Source: Tillus elongatus (lineage: Eukaryota; Arthropoda; Insecta; Coleoptera; Cleridae). From it: DNA of 64,000 nucleotides. Shown here piece by piece: positions 1 through 12,960 of the stretch (the first letter of the stretch is position 1; each line of letters begins with the position of its first letter). The notes under the pieces are model-generated. The model ran no database searches, was not told where the DNA came from, and worked only from the letters and a program-made list of their open reading frames with translations. The translations under genes and the position numbers were made by a program. Location of the stretch: the NCBI GenBank assembly GCA_964006375.1, contig OZ023262.1, positions 95,996,976-96,060,975 of the forward strand. The letters are read 5' to 3'.

Positions 1-930
1 GTACACAAACTTAAAAGTAGAGAACACATTTTGATCGTGTTAACAGCCATAAGTTTGATTAAAAAATCACTTCTAACTGTATGCACACAAAAATTAGTAA
101 AACATATTTATAAAATCTAATAAAAAACAACAGTTTTACGATCTTACTTTAAATTAACCAATAGTAACACGTTTCGCGGCGATTTCGCAATTCGCGGATG
201 TATGAACCTAGTTTTTGTGCAAGACTACATTGAAATTCGGTCGATCTCAAGCAAGCAGCTTGTAGGTTAAGCTCGATAGGCTTGGATGATTAACAAACGT
301 AGGTATATCTAATTTTAAGCAGCAGACTGTACTGTTTGACACATACAATATGATAAATACAGAAATACGCTTTAAAGTGCTATTTATTTTAAAAAATATT
401 GACCAACTAACCTGCGAGATCATGGATAATAAAAATGATGGATCTAGCAACTTATCTATCAGTAGGTACCATTATCATTTTGTAAACACGTCTTGATACT
501 TGCAAAGAACATTGACGCTTGTGGTACTAAATGTAACAAAACGAACCTAACAAATATTGTCTTCCGCACGGAGACAAACTATAAAAATGCCGATCCTGTT
601 ACTATTACTACATAATGCATTAGTTATTTCCCCCTGTTATGCAATAATAACAATGTCTAAGGGGTCCTGTCGTGGCTCAATTAAGAAACATTAAAAACCG
701 AGTGTTATCACTGCTCTTAGAATATTATTTACTGATATACTGATTTTCTATTTTACGCAAAATTGTAATGTTTTAAGTCATTTACCCACAATTTTCATTT
801 ATAACCATCGTTCAATATCTATTTTTAATATTGATAACCATGTTTTTAATATGTTAGGTGATTCAAAACGTGATTTGATATGTTCCTGATAAAGAACCTG
901 AAACAAACATTACGGACGACGTAGCAGAAA
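1..930. other. AT-rich intergenic stretch, nothing recognised
   Basis: No ORF with a family signature is visible. The open frames here are short and low in complexity, and I see no RNA gene. The far end (from about 900) runs into a stretch that recurs near 13.2 kb, with the shared words AAGAAGTGTGTT and CCTTAAGTTT. Confidence 0.5.
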
Positions 931-1524
931 ATTTGTAAGAAGTGTGTTCTATAAAGCCTTAAGTTTTACTCCTCCATTTTAGTTAAATATTTGCAGGAAA
1001 TGAATTTAAAAGAGACCCTTTTTCTGATGCTTTGGCTGTGGTTTCAATTATAGGGTTATAATACATGAAGAAAAACTGTTTCCCTACCCCCTGTTAAGCA
1101 CACTGCGCGCACGGAGCAGTGTGATATTTGGCATAGTTAAAGTTCACATAACGAAGAATATCATAAAGATAAATTGAATGAGAGTCATAAGAGAAAACTC
1201 GTATGACTGTCACTTTTCTTGCAAATACTACCAACTGCTTTCATACATTCACAGCGAACTACTCCAACAGATCAAGTGTTTTAAATATATTTCGAAATAT
1301 AGTAAAAATACACCTTGTAAACAAATCTAGTAGATAGGTGTTTCACACAGTTACTATATTGTGTCATCATTTATTTAGTATTCTATAACATATGTAAATG
1401 TTTGTAATTTACTAAAATGTAAATAAAGTTTTGTTGAGTTGTGTTGAGTTGAGTTGACTCGTTACCAGAAGAACTTTGGGGGACGTCAGTTCAAATCTCC
1501 GTGGTGACTGATTTTATTTTGATT

Positions 1525-2220
1525 TTTTTAGTAACTTTTCTTTAAGAAAACTCACTAATGAGGAGGAGAACCCGAGTTTTTGAATTTGGAAAAAATTTCT
1601 TCAAATGAACGCAAACTAGGCCCCCTAGAATCCATCTCTGTGTGTACTTCAGTTTTTATCTATTTACATATATTCAGGTGACGCATTTCTACGGTAAAGC
1701 ACAATATAGTGTTATTATATAAGATACGAGAAAAAGTTGTATACGTTAATTATAGGGTGTCTTGAGCTGCATCTTATAAAATTATTTTGACAATCACAGC
1801 TGGCCTAGAAGTGTTGGTGATACCAACAATTTTGTTTTCGAACACCCTTATATTATTGAAATTTTGCTTTTTTAACGAAATATTGTGCATGTTTGTAATA
1901 AAAAAAGTCAAGACGCAGTAAATGAATTTTGGTAGAGAATTTTCATTAAATGCTCCAAATTTTAGTAACTTAATTTGCTATTAACCTAAGGGTTGTTGGC
2001 TAGGAAACAAGTTTTCTCGGAAACATTTTAAGTTTATTTTCGGAAAATTTTCGTATATTTTCAAACAGTTAGTTATTTTGACTAGATATGATACATTTTT
2101 TCTACTATATAGGTTATACTGGTAACCAGATTGATGCCTGCTTGCATTCGAGACATATTTGCTATTAAAAACATTTTTATAAAAATTGACTACCATAACG
2201 CACTTGTTGCGTCCAGACTT
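1525..2220 (+). repeat. TA-core dispersed repeat, copy 1 (no TA expansion)
   Basis: The copy starts with a TTTCTTTAAGAAAACTCACTAATGAGG-like end and finishes with CATAACGCACTTGTTGCGTCC. A long internal portion (1735-1900) matches 3110-3240, including the words TAGGGTGTCTTGAGCT and CACAGCTGGCC. It lies immediately before the next copy, so the two are in tandem. It has no coding capacity and looks like a non-autonomous transposable element. Confidence 0.6.
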
Positions 2221-2404
2221 TTTAGTGAATTTTCTTTAAAAAAAATTCACTAATGAGGAGATCCCGACTTTTTAATTTTGAAAAAATTTCTTCAAATGAG
2301 CGCTAATTAGCCCCCCCCCCCAGAAAACATATTTAAGAAAATTCACTAAAAAGTCTGGACGCAAGCTCGAATGCAAGCAGGCATCAATCTGGTTACCAGT
2401 ATAA

Positions 2405-2495
<91 letters not shown>

Positions 2496-3600
2496 CACAC
2501 TGATAACTCAAAAAATAATGGGCCGATTTTGATTAAATTTGGTGAAAGAATTCCTTTTGCAAATGGCTTGCATAAGTTCGTTATCCAGGAAAATATGCCT
2601 AGGTTTTCCCGGAAAAAGTTTGTGTTTTCTTTCGAAAAAAAAATTATATCTCCGGAATTAACAAAGTAAGGGCAACCAAATTTGGTACGCAGGTTTATAT
2701 CCTTATAAGTAAGTTACCTACCAAAATTTAGCTATGTATCTCAAAAGACAAAAAAGTTATAGGCATTTAAAGAAAAATAAATTGGGGTTTTCCTCAAAAC
2801 GTCAAAGTGGCGATTTAAAATGTCAAAATTGGCAACATTTAGGCAAATAACTTGAATCTAATACGAGCTATAGAAATAAAATGTCTCAAGAAGGGTGTTT
2901 TACAAACCCTAAAGTCTTAGTTTCAACCGTCACTGTCCTTCATTTTACTAAAATATTTGCAGAAAATTCATTTCAAATAGACCCTTTCTCTGATGCTTGG
3001 CAGTAGCCTTAGCTATAGAGTTTATCGTTTAATAATTTTTGTCGAATTTTCGTAAAAAATCAATAAAGCTCAATATATCCGTTATTATATAAGATATGAA
3101 AAAAAATTGTATATATTAATTATAGGGTGTCTTGAGCTACATCTTAAAATAATATTTCTACAATCACAGGCTGGCCCATAAGTCGTTGGTGATACAAATT
3201 TCCTTTTTTTTAATCAAACACGCCTTATGTTATTGCATTTTTGCATTTTCCATCGAAATATAATGCATGTTTGTAATAAAAGAAATTCTGGACGCAGGAA
3301 GTGCGTTATGGTAGCGAATTTTGATCAAATGTTTCATATTTGAACAGCTCAATTTGCTATTAACCTATAAGGTTGACCAAGAAACGTGTTTTTTCGGGAA
3401 CACTTTAAGTTTATTTTTGGAAATTTTTGTACATTTTCACACAATAAAGTTATTCTGATGAAACATGCCACATTGTTTTTGCTATATAGGTTACACTGGT
3501 AACCAAATTTGATGCCTGCTTTCTTAAAAAAAACACTTATTTGTTATTAAAAACATTTTTATGAAAACTACCATAACGCACTTGCTGCGTCCAGAATTTT
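2221..3600 (+). repeat. TA-core dispersed repeat, copy 2 (expanded)
   Basis: This copy shows the family order: left end with the self-complementary TTCTTTAAAAAAAATTCACTAA near 2230, a module reading AAATGAGCGCTAATTAGCC, a (TA)n core (2407-2491), a module beginning GATAACTCAAAAAATAA, and a right end with GCACTTGCTGCGTCCAGA. Near its right end 3284-3315 is an inverted match to 3568-3599. A further local inverted repeat pairs 2109-2150 with 2361-2410. No protein is encoded. Confidence 0.65.
2407..2491. repeat. (TA)n microsatellite
   Basis: About 42 uninterrupted TA units form the core of TA-core copy 2. The sequence directly after it carries the GATAACTCAAAAAATAA module. Confidence 0.98.
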
Positions 3601-4919
3601 TTTGTCTTTGATTCAATTTTAACGTAAACTGAATAGATTATGTGATCCTAACAATTTTTATAGCGACTGTTTGTTGAAAAAATCACTAATGTGGATATAA
3701 GGACTTTTAAGACTTTAAGTTCAATTTTAATAGTTAACACAGACCTAAATGTTTTCTGTGACTTCTGAAATGTTTGTTTTCTTCTCTGTAACCAGTTTCA
3801 TTTTTAGATCATTGCCAGGCAAAATAATTTTCTTTGTGAAAGCGCAGAAAAAGTGTCTATTTGTGTATGGATCAGATTTTGAATACTTTAAAATTTGTTT
3901 AATTTATTTTGAAGAAACGTTCGTTACGAATTTTGGTGCGAAAAAAAGTTTAACAAAGTTTTGATGGGACATTTTTTAAAAATATAATGAATAATGTTTT
4001 CGTGGGTTTTCGTACAAGTTATTTTTTTTTAATTCAAAATTACAGAGTAGGCCTATAATTTAAATGTTATGTATTCTTTTAGCAATTCTTTGTGTAGACA
4101 ATATTTTGCAAGTTTGCGCAACAAATTGTTTGTTGTTGCAGAAATCAATTTTTGTAAAATTTTTGTGAAATTTTGTAATTAATAATAAATGTTTAATAAG
4201 TTATTGTAAAAAAAGTTTTCTGAATATTGTGGAACTTTTTTTTTGTAAGTCTCGTCAAAATAGTTTTTGTGAATAATCATATCTTGGCAGGTAGATAAAT
4301 AGCTTGAAGAGTTTCGTTGGCCAGGAAAACGGGACTAGTTTTTTTCAGGAACATCCTAAGTGTATTATGATATATAGATATGAAGTGAGTTCAGTTTTAC
4401 GTGGAAAAGCCTGTACCAAAAATAAATGCACAACACAGTAGACTGCTTTACATGCATACAGCTATTCTAGAATAACGATTTATGTAATATCATAAAATTG
4501 AGGTGAAACAGGGTCTCATTTAGCGGTAGATATTAACTATACATAAAGCCAAGGTCCAAGTTAATGTTAGAGTGCAAAAAGCAGCAGGTTCTGTTCCGAT
4601 AAAGAAGATTTGTAACGCCCCGCATAAACGACCTGAACGCTCCCATCCCGTATCTCAGTACAACCTTTGAATGTAAACTAGCCTGAACACGACTCCCACT
4701 TAATTCACTCAAGATGCCGCTCCACAGGACTAAAATTTAAAAGGTGCGTTATAATCCTAGATATAATCCAATGCAATCGCTTTATTAAATCATTTTATTG
4801 GTCTGAGTAGACTCATTAGGACAACACTTTAAAAATGCATAAAAATTTCAGGACGCAGCAAGTGCGTTCTGCTAGTGAATTTTTATAAGAATTTTACACT
4901 ACTATATAGTACGGCACAT
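3601..4919. other. AT-rich intergenic stretch with repeat scraps
   Basis: No gene is recognised. A short copy of the right-end motif of the TA-core family, in inverted orientation (GGACGCAGCAAGTGCG), lies near 4853-4869, and a scrap of its GGCCAGGAAAACGGGACTAG module lies near 4318. The rest is unclassified AT-rich DNA. Confidence 0.5.
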
Positions 4920-5560
4920 TTATAAAATTAATACTTAAAATTTAAACACCTTGATGATCGGTTTTAGAGGTCCTAATACGCGCTCATTTTAAGATTTTTT
5001 TTCGAAAGTGTTACCATGGATATCTTTCTGTTATCAAAAGTATTTAAATCTTGTGTACAACAATGAACAAACTTAATCTTTTATGAAGCTATAAAAGTAA
5101 AATTTGGTATCTCTAGGTACTATAAAAGGGAAAGTATCTGACAAATTATAAACGTGGCAGGTATTTTCCCTTATTAATCACCTGAAACCTTTCGTTTTAG
5201 TTAACCTAATCGAACTGGTTTTTCCAACAATAAAAAAAGTTACTTAAAAACAAAATTTCTACTGGTGAATTTTCTTAATAAAACTTCCATAATATCAACA
5301 ATACAAAATATCTGCTAAAAATTATAATTTTAGACTCAAAAGTGATAAAGTTATCCAGGCGTTTTAAAGAAAAATGAGAACTAGGTCGACACGAATGAAA
5401 TATGGAAACTATTGTTTCCACCAAATATTTATTAAAGGGAAACAAAACAAAACAAGATGGATCGTACGAGAATAGAACCCGGGCCAAGAACCCCGGCAGC
5501 CCGCGTGTCAGCAGCGTATCTGTTCAACACGTTACCCCTCGGGTTCCGAGGCTAGGTAAC
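4920..5560 (-). repeat. tRNA-headed SINE-like repeat, copy 1
   Basis: On the minus strand the element begins (right-hand side) with a tRNA-like head: its B-box-like word GGGTTCTATTC lies in the complement of 5470-5485. A body with CCAAATATTTATT and AAAACAAAACAAG follows. The body continues leftwards to about 4950 and matches the complement of 35965-36345 over several hundred bases, for example TATAAACGTGGCAGGT. A pol III-derived retroposon is the simplest reading. I cannot see the tail clearly. Confidence 0.45.
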
Positions 5561-6392
5561 GAGTGTTTGTTCGGGGATGTTATATCCGTAGCGTATAGGT
5601 AAACATCTAATTACGTAATTAACAAACTGTTTACGTAAATCAATTTGGTTACAATATTTAGTTCACGCTTTCGTTTCTCACATTTTACAATATGAAGTTG
5701 ACCAAATCTTGGTTTGGCACAAACTTCATAATTTCTTTATAAAAACGATAGTTCTGTAAAAATTACCTTCCCTAAAAATCTTTTCTCTATATGCTTCAGT
5801 CTAAAAAATTAATTGGCGCCGTTTGTCAAGCTACAAATATAGTGTATTTTGAAAATGTATTGAACCTTCCACTTAATAAACAATAGCTTTTACAATCACA
5901 TCATTTTTAATTTGATGCCCATGTCATTCTGACGTCATGAGAGAGCAGGTTGGATAATGCCAGCTATAGTACTGTAGGTGGTATTAGCTGGATGCTGGAT
6001 GTACTACACTTTCGCGGATTGACATGGTGTTAACAACGGTTTTCGGGATATTTAGTGGCCGAGATTTCGCGAACGCCAGTTCGGATAGTATATTTTACTT
6101 GTTATTTGTACACATTGTTTGCTCCTGTGGTATATATCGATGTACGCATCCCAGCTAACTACTCCGTCTTTCTTAGGCATTGGTATTTACCAACTTAAGT
6201 CGTTTCAATTTATATCTTTCAGCTTTTATTTTTCATGTAGAAAAAACTCCAAATTTTGGAGACCAGTTTACACAACAGAGGTATATTTTCATCACATCTA
6301 GCTACACGTAGAGCCTCGTTTCCGTTACTCTAATACTTTTAAAAATAAAACGTATTCAAAAATGTTCTTGTATATTTTTGGGTGAAAAAAAT
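5561..6392. other. intergenic, nothing recognised
   Basis: AT-rich sequence with no ORF of recognisable family. A short internal stretch (5930-6080) is less AT-rich but shows no gene signature. Confidence 0.5.
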
Positions 6393-6503
6393 CTCCCTTA
6401 TAGCTGATTTACGAGCTCGTCCGCGGTCCTAACAAAATGAAGATATGTACCAAGTTTCGTTCAAATCAGCTGAGTATTTTTTGAGTTATCGCTCGGATAC
6501 ATA

Positions 6504-6599
<96 letters not shown>

Positions 6600-6730
6600 T
6601 TTCAAACGGACCTTTAATGTATGTTCTAGGGGCCCTAATTCGCGCTCATTTAAAAAAAATTGCCGAAAGTCTTTGCACATATCTTCATTTTGTTAAGACC
6701 GCAGACGAGTTCGTAAATCAGTTATAACGG
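6393..6730 (-). repeat. TA-core family copy flanked by an inverted repeat
   Basis: Read on the minus strand this is the B module (complement of TCTAGGGGCCCTAATTCGCG), the (TA)n core and the A module (complement of TTTTTTGAGTTATCGC). Outside these, 6394-6450 and 6668-6730 are inverted copies of one another over roughly 58 bp (ACAAAATGAAGATATGT in both), so the whole could fold as one long hairpin with the TA tract in its loop. Confidence 0.6.
6507..6596. repeat. (TA)n microsatellite
   Basis: About 45 TA units lie in the loop of the 6393-6730 inverted repeat. The apparent Tyr-Ile repeat ORFs across it on both strands are translation of the microsatellite, not proteins. Confidence 0.98.
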
Positions 6731-7340
6731 ACTTTCCACCCCTCCACCCCCCAAACACACACTGTAGAAAAGTATTTTTGAAACCACTTAAGTGATTAAA
6801 GTCCAATGCCTGACAAAGGAAGGGTAGTTATCTGCCATGCGTAGATTGATACATACCACAGGACCAAATAATACAAATAACACGGGTAAAACATACTAGC
6901 CCAACTAGCGATCGGCAAACCTCAGACACTAAGAGCCCAAACACTGTTGTTAATGTCAACGCACAACACCCTTTCACTGCCACAACATTCGGGATAACAA
7001 ACAATTGCTTCTTATGCTGTGACCATGCCATTACGCGAAAGTATAGATATAACAAAATTAAAAATGATGTGACTGTGAAAGGTAATGCTTTTTATGTGGG
7101 AGATTCAATACATTTTTAAAGTACACTATGTTTGTAGCTTGATGAAAGGCACCAATTAAAGCTGCAGGCTTAAATGTAGCATGTAAATATCAAGGTTTAA
7201 GGACGGGAATAATAAGCGTGTATACAGGCACTTGTTCCGCAGCTCTCCTAGCCAAAGGGTAACGTTTTTAGCTCACAACTAAACTGTTTTAATTAGACAG
7301 TGAAATTACCCTGACCCTGCCAGTTCTGAGCTGAACTTAA
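6731..7340. other. intergenic, nothing recognised
   Basis: Includes a poly-C-rich patch (CCACCCCTCCACCCCCC) near 6737. The open frame at 6828-7055 (-) has no family signature. Confidence 0.5.
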
Positions 7341-7835
7341 TCTATCTAATTTCAACCACGTTAATTATAATGCATGTTTGTAAAAAAAAGAAATTCGAGG
7401 CGCAGCTAGTGCGTTATAGTAGCGAATTTTTATTAAACTCTGCTTTAAAGCCCAAATAGATTAAACAATGCTTTGTTTAATTAGACAGTCGGATTCTCCC
7501 GGTCTGTGCCAGTTCTGAGCTGACCTTTAATGTATCTGATTTCGACCACGTAATTATAATGCATGTTTGTAGGAAAAGAAATTCGGGACGCAGCAAGTGC
7601 ATTATGATAGCGAATTTTTATTAAATGCTTCAAATTTGAATAGCTCAATTTACTATTAACCTATAAGGTTTATTGGCCAGGAGACTAGTTTTTTCCGGAA
7701 CATTTTAAGTTTATTTTCGAAACATTGTTGTACATCTTCAAACAAAGTTATTTTGATGATATATTTTTCCTATTTAATTTTTTTTTTTTGAAAATTCACT
7801 ACCATAATGCACTTGCTGCGTCCAGACATTTTTAA
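7341..7835 (+). repeat. TA-core family right-end fragments, two tandem partial copies
   Basis: The module TTATAATGCATGTTTGTA followed by AAAGAAATTCG and a GACGCAGC-type motif occurs twice (7365-7420 and 7552-7605). The second copy runs to the right end, CACTTGCTGCGTCCAGAC, at about 7830. Each is preceded by a matching block (GTGAAATTACCC... and GTCGGATTCTCCC...), so this is a partial tandem duplication of the right half of the family. Confidence 0.55.
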
Positions 7836-8998
7836 AATGTCGCCTTCTTTTAAGAAGGAGACGTCCTAGGCACTATTAATGAGATAAACCAAAAGCGTTT
7901 ACCATTAGCGCCAGCACTTTGTATGTTCACAAATTAGACGCAGTCCAACCAACTCAAGAACTAAAATCCACGAAAGTCATAGGGGTGGGTTATCGGCTCA
8001 CGAGCAGTAAAAATACCTTATGCTCGACTTTGGCACATTAATAACCCTCTTTCCACAATTTACTTGAATGAGTCAGCGGCGGACAAAAGCAGTCAGTGAA
8101 ATAAATTTGTAAATGTCTACACTGGTCGACTGCTAATGATTATTTAGGACGTCGGGGAAAAAGAATATCGCTGCAATCTATTCACCAAGCTAAATGGTGT
8201 CAGCTGGCCGCGTTTTATTTATTTCATCAAATTGTTAACATTTCTCCGTCCTTCTCCTTCAACTTAATCAATAAAATGATTATTAAAATTCCCAAGACAG
8301 CTATAGAACGAATTTTCACAGGAACGTCTTATTTCACTACAAAAATTACACCGATTGTAACTTTAATAATATATGCCAAGAGCTTCAGTGCCAAAAGTGT
8401 GCCATGGTACGGAATTTAATAACTTTAAAGTAATAAAACTAAAAATTAACAAAAATTTTAGCTCTATGATGTGTGATAATGTATGTACTTTTGTTTCTTT
8501 AACGCCAGCCTGTTTCCGTGGCTTTTTCCTACCAACGACGCTCAGGAGCCCTGCTCACGCCCCTGGAAATTTTACCAACTCTATTCCACGAGTAAAGATT
8601 GAAACCAGCGATGAGCACTGATAAGGACAATCTGGAGAACCCAATTCATCACAATACAGTTTTTAGACCTGACGATCGTTTCTCTAATAAAGTTAGCGTC
8701 ATTAGAGAGATGAATAAACTAAGCGAATAAATACTAGAACTACTATTTATATGTTAGTTGCCAAGCAGTTTCTAACAGCCTCCTCTAGGAAGGTATACAG
8801 ACAGACCGCCCCTGCTGAGCCTTAAATCTTAAATAAATAAAAGTTTTTGCTACATTTCAATATAAGCAGCAACGCAACAGCACGGAAAATACCTTAGATC
8901 GATAGATCAGAACCAATTACACAAGAAACCAAATTTTCAAAATAATTTTAGCTGCCGTTCTCCGTTAACGTGTAACCTACCGTCGACAGTGAGTGACC

Positions 8999-9001
<3 letters not shown>
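7836..9001. other. intergenic, nothing recognised
   Basis: The open frame 8373-8621 (+) has no recognisable domain. No RNA gene or complete repeat was recognised. Confidence 0.45.

Positions 9002-9079
<78 letters not shown>
9002..9079. repeat. (TA)n microsatellite
   Basis: About 39 TA units. The sequence after it (9080-9205) is an inverted match to 36700-36835: both contain words such as ACTCCNNNTTAGCTCGACC read on the opposite strand here. The tract therefore borders another dispersed repeat. Confidence 0.98.
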
Positions 9080-9082
<3 letters not shown>

Positions 9083-9210
9083 GAAACTTGAAATGACAGC
9101 AAATGGTAGACCAAGTAAAGTTCTTTTCAACGAGTCCAAAGTTATCAAGTTTGGTCGAACTAAGTTGGAGTAATTAGCAATCGAAAAATATACATTTAAC
9201 TTCACCCCAC
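9080..9210 (-). repeat. dispersed repeat matching 36700-36835 in inverse
   Basis: The complement of this segment aligns along its length with the plus strand at 36700-36835, through the words AATTACTCC, TTTGGACTCG and CATTT. Neither copy has coding sense. Confidence 0.5.
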
Positions 9211-9239
9211 CACTTTATTTTTGAAAACATAAAAAATAG

Positions 9240-9738
9240 TGCTGCAAATTGAATCATAACTTCCACATATCTATCATAATCTACTCTCCTCAGAAAGACA
9301 TTCTCATGAAATGAATTTAGGGTCCATGATTTTACCACAAAAATATTGGTATTCCTGTACCCATAAACTTATGAAACTCGAGCTTTAACGAAAAAATGTC
9401 AATCTTTACTAAATGAGTCCTCATTTATTCCCTACCTCCTGGAGCGATTGAAAGCGTTCCATTGTCATGTGCTATCCCAATTCGGTCGAAAGTTATTGCG
9501 CCTCCTAACAGAGAGACGTAGAGGCCGACAGACCGACAGACCCACAGACCAAAAAGATTTTCGTCCAGAATCAAGTTTGCTATACGTTTTGAGACATTTT
9601 ACGCAGTTGAAAAAAAAATCGAAATTTCTGTCACCTATATTCCACCTCACACATTCAACCCCTATTTTAATTTCTGCATAGCTAACCAGATGTTTAAAGA
9701 AATTGAAAGCTTTCTAATAAACAAACCCTAAAACGTTT
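9240..9738 (+). repeat. ~400-bp unit repeat array, left part
   Basis: This segment carries words that recur in 11815-12960 and 38690-39000: TTTTAACGAAAAAATG, CCTACCTCCTGGAGCGATT, a GACAGACCGACAGACC tract, TATACGTTTTGAGAC and ATATTCCACC. It breaks off at about 9738, where the LINE copy begins, and the expected continuation resumes at about 11815. The LINE therefore inserted inside the array. Confidence 0.6.
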
Positions 9739-9739
9739 T

Positions 9740-11815
9740 ATTTTTCTCTCTCTCAGGGCTCGTTCCCTACTTCGCCGCCCCGATAACACCACAGTATTTG
9801 GCTTATTGTGCATGCCCTTTGTCTTTTGTACTACACCCATTCCAAAAGCACTGTGTCTTCAACTATTCTGCACAGCAATTGGTAGGGTGTTGTTTTATAT
9901 TGCTCTCTCTCCGGTCTAGACTGACCATAGATCAGTTGTCTTTTTCGGTCCAGAGCTTTACACTCATACAAGATGTGCTGGGCTGATTCCTCCTCGCCGC
10001 AGTGTCTGCATGCCAGGCCCCACTCTAACCGACCCATGTTATGCAGGTGTTTTTTGACAGCCATGTGTCCCGCCAATAATACTGTTATGTTCCTGAGCTG
10101 TCCTCTGCTAAGATTTAGCAGCTCCACAGCTCTCTTTGAACTGGGATCCCCAATTAATGTCTTCCCATGTCTGGACAGTCTGCCCAGTATGCCTTACGCT
10201 GGTCCCTGGCCCAGGATTTGATGGTTCCCCTGGCCGTGCCTTTCGATACGCCCAGGACCGGTTCTGGTCCCATAAATGGTTTTTCTGATCCTCTCTTTGC
10301 GAGACTGTCAGCTTCTTCATTGCCTTTGACCCCCCGAGTGACCCGGCATCCAGATAAGGGTGACCTCATTCTGGCCAGCCAGGTCGCTCGTCTCGTCTCG
10401 GCATTCACTAACCAGCCTGGAATTTACCCATGGGCTACTTAGGGCATTAAGGGCTACCTAGCTGTCTGTGGCTGTGAGTATCCGCTTGTTTGTGTAGCCC
10501 CCTCTCTTGTTCTCTCGCACGCAATGCAAGATTGCGTACATTTCGGCCTGAAAGACCGTTTCATGAGCCCAGAGAGAAATACTGTGACTTACCCTCGGTC
10601 CTTCCGAATAAACGCCTGCCCCCCTCCCACGCTCCCTGACGGATCCGTCTGTAAATTAGACGAGCGCGTCCCGTGGTATGCCCGGCGTACCTCGTGGTCG
10701 AGAATGACCACTTTAAACTGTAAACTTATTTCCCCTACAGATTTGCAGGCTCGCAAAATCTGACCTCATTTTAAGCATGGGCTCTTTCACGATCTCCTGA
10801 ATCTTGTAGTGGCCCCTGCAGCCTGCGTTGGACTTCAATCTATCATTGCAGACTAGTCTGTATACTCCTATCCTAGCCTTCCCCATGATAACTAAGTGTA
10901 TGGGGGGCAGATCCAGCAACACCTCCATGGCGGCTGTTGGAGTTGAAGTCACCGCCCCTGTGATGCCGAGGCAAGCCATCCTTTGGATCTTGCCCAGTTT
11001 TTGTCTGGCACTCGATTGTGTCACCTTAGGCCACCAAACTAGTGCCGCGTAACCATGGTCTGACCACTCTTGTGTACAGCCAATGGGCCGTACTAGGTCT
11101 CAGTCCCCATGTTGTTTCATATTACCGCCTAGTGATGGCTAGGGCCATAACTGCCTTGCGCAGTATTTTTTTCAACGTGGCCATTCTAGGTTAGCTTAGA
11201 GTCCAATACGACCACAAGATATTTTACCTACCTGGTCATTGGGATGTTTCTTCCATATAGAGTGAGCGTTCTGTGGCCCTCTCACTTCCTCCTCCTCGTA
11301 AATGTTATGGCAGTGGCTTTATCGGGACTCATCCCGAGCCCTTGGCTAACCGTCCACCTTTCCACCAATTTCAGTGCTGCCTGCATGCGTTGCCACACTG
11401 ACTGTGTAACCTTTCCTCGGACTATGATGACCATGTCATCCGCATAGCCCTGTACCACGTACTCTCCTCCCGAGACCCTCCTTGGTAGGCCGTCCACGAC
11501 TAGGCACCAGAGCAGGGGAGACAAAACGCTCCCCTGCAGGCACCCAATCACGAGCACCGCCAGCAGAGTCCCCCGCTAGTGAGGTGAACACCTCACCGCC
11601 CTGTTCCTGAGCATGGAACCGATCCACCTGCAACAGGTCTCCTCTATTTCCCGCTCCTTTACAGATGTTGCTGTTGCTGAAAGTCCCCTCTATGTCTAGG
11701 AAGGCCCCCAGCGCAACTTACATATTCTCCAGCGTATTCTAGTTTCAGCACCGGTTGGTGCCGTACTGTTTCTGTTGAGACTCGTGATCTGGATATGCTT
11801 CCAGTACAAAGGTTA
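9740..11815 (-). pseudogene. decayed non-LTR retrotransposon (LINE), RT C-terminus to 3' end
   Basis: On the minus strand, from high to low coordinates, the pieces are: a reverse transcriptase fragment with GCLQGSVLSPLLW and the catalytic YADD motif (11557-11282); a connection segment (11024-10713) with IQRMACLGITGA; a broken RNase H region (about 10740-10440); and a C-terminal piece (10127-9831) with the zinc motif C-x2-C-GEEESAQ-H-x4-C. The domain order RT then RNase H then CCHC fits LINEs of the I/R1/Loa type. The frames are broken by stops and shifts, and the 5' part (endonuclease, ORF1) is missing. The same family occurs on the plus strand at 58850-59853. It is dead and interrupts a tandem repeat array. 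Confidence 0.8.
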
Positions 11816-12960
11816 TGTTACTAGAGTTTTAACGAAAAAACGACAATTTTCACTAAGTCACACCCCATTCATCCCCTACCCCCTAGAGTGATTTTACCCA
11901 AAAACAATCCGAATCGTTTGTTTATCTGGTGCTAACTGTGTACCAAATTTTAAGGCGATATCTCAATTCGCTCTAAAGTTATTCTGGCTAGGAACAGACA
12001 TACATACAGACCGACAGCAAAAATGATACATAACTACATTCAACAAACTAGGAATACAAGCACACGAAGTTAGAAAAAATAGTGCTGCAAATTAAATTAT
12101 AATTTCCACATAGCTGTAATTTATTCTCCTCACAAAGACATTATCGTGGAAAGAATTTAGGGCCCATGACTTGACCCCAAGAAAATATTTGTATTCCTGT
12201 ACCCATAAACTTTTGAACCGTTATATTACTCGAGTTTTATTGAAAAAAAAAGTCAATTTTCACCAAATTACCCTTTATTTATCCTTTACCCCCTGAAGCG
12301 ATCTAACCCAAAACCAATTCAAAGCGTCCTTTGTCGAGTGCTAACTGGCTAGCAATTTTAAAGATGATATATCAATTAGTTCGAAAGTTATTGCTCCTCC
12401 TAACAGACAGATGTACAGGTCCACAGACTAAAAAAAATTTCGTTCCAGAATCAAGTTTTCTATATGTTTTGAGACTTTTTACGCAGTTTTGGCAGAAGAA
12501 AAATTCGAAACTTCTGTCACCGATATTCCACCCCTCACATTCAACCCCTAATTTAATTTTAGCACAGCATACCAGATGCTTGATAAAATTGAAAGTTTTC
12601 TAATAAACGAACTCTAAAACGTTATACTACTCAAGTTTTAAAGCAAAATGTCAATTTTCACCAAATCACCCCATTCATCCCCTACCTCCAGAGCGATTTT
12701 ACCCAAAAACAATCCAAACCGATCGTTTGCCGGGTGCTAACTGTATACCAAACTTGAAGACGATATATCAATTCGTTTTAAAGTCATCGTGGCTACAAAC
12801 AGACAGACATACAAGCCGACAAACCGACAGAAACAAAATGTTCTTTTCAAAATCAAGGTTTCTATATGTTTTGAAACTTTTGACAACGTTTAAGCGAAAA
12901 AAAAAAGAATTTGAAATAGAACCAAGTTTGGTGCGCATTAGCTTTCTTGTACAACACCCT
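11816..12960 (+). repeat. ~400-bp unit repeat array, right part (about 3 units)
   Basis: The landmark AATTTTCACCAAATYACCCC-like word, followed by CCTACC...GAGCGATTT, recurs near 11850, 12260 and 12660, about 400 bp apart. Each unit also carries CAGACAGACAT-type tracts and TATATGTTTTGARACTTTT. The short open frames (12331-12603, 12727-12975) are chance readings of this repeat. Confidence 0.65.

Noticed and set aside
1440..1510. Possible tRNA-like head with the B-box-like word AGTTCAAATCTC
   Set aside because: Only a B-box-like word is seen, with no convincing A box at the right distance, so it was not listed as an RNA gene.
2272..2511. Open frames with long Tyr-Ile repeats here and at 6445-6696, 8948-9205, 13596-13847, 14226-14465, 28685-28930, 31055-31390, 32019-32277 and 62784-62966
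   Set aside because: They are translations of (TA)n microsatellites with chance flanks, not proteins.
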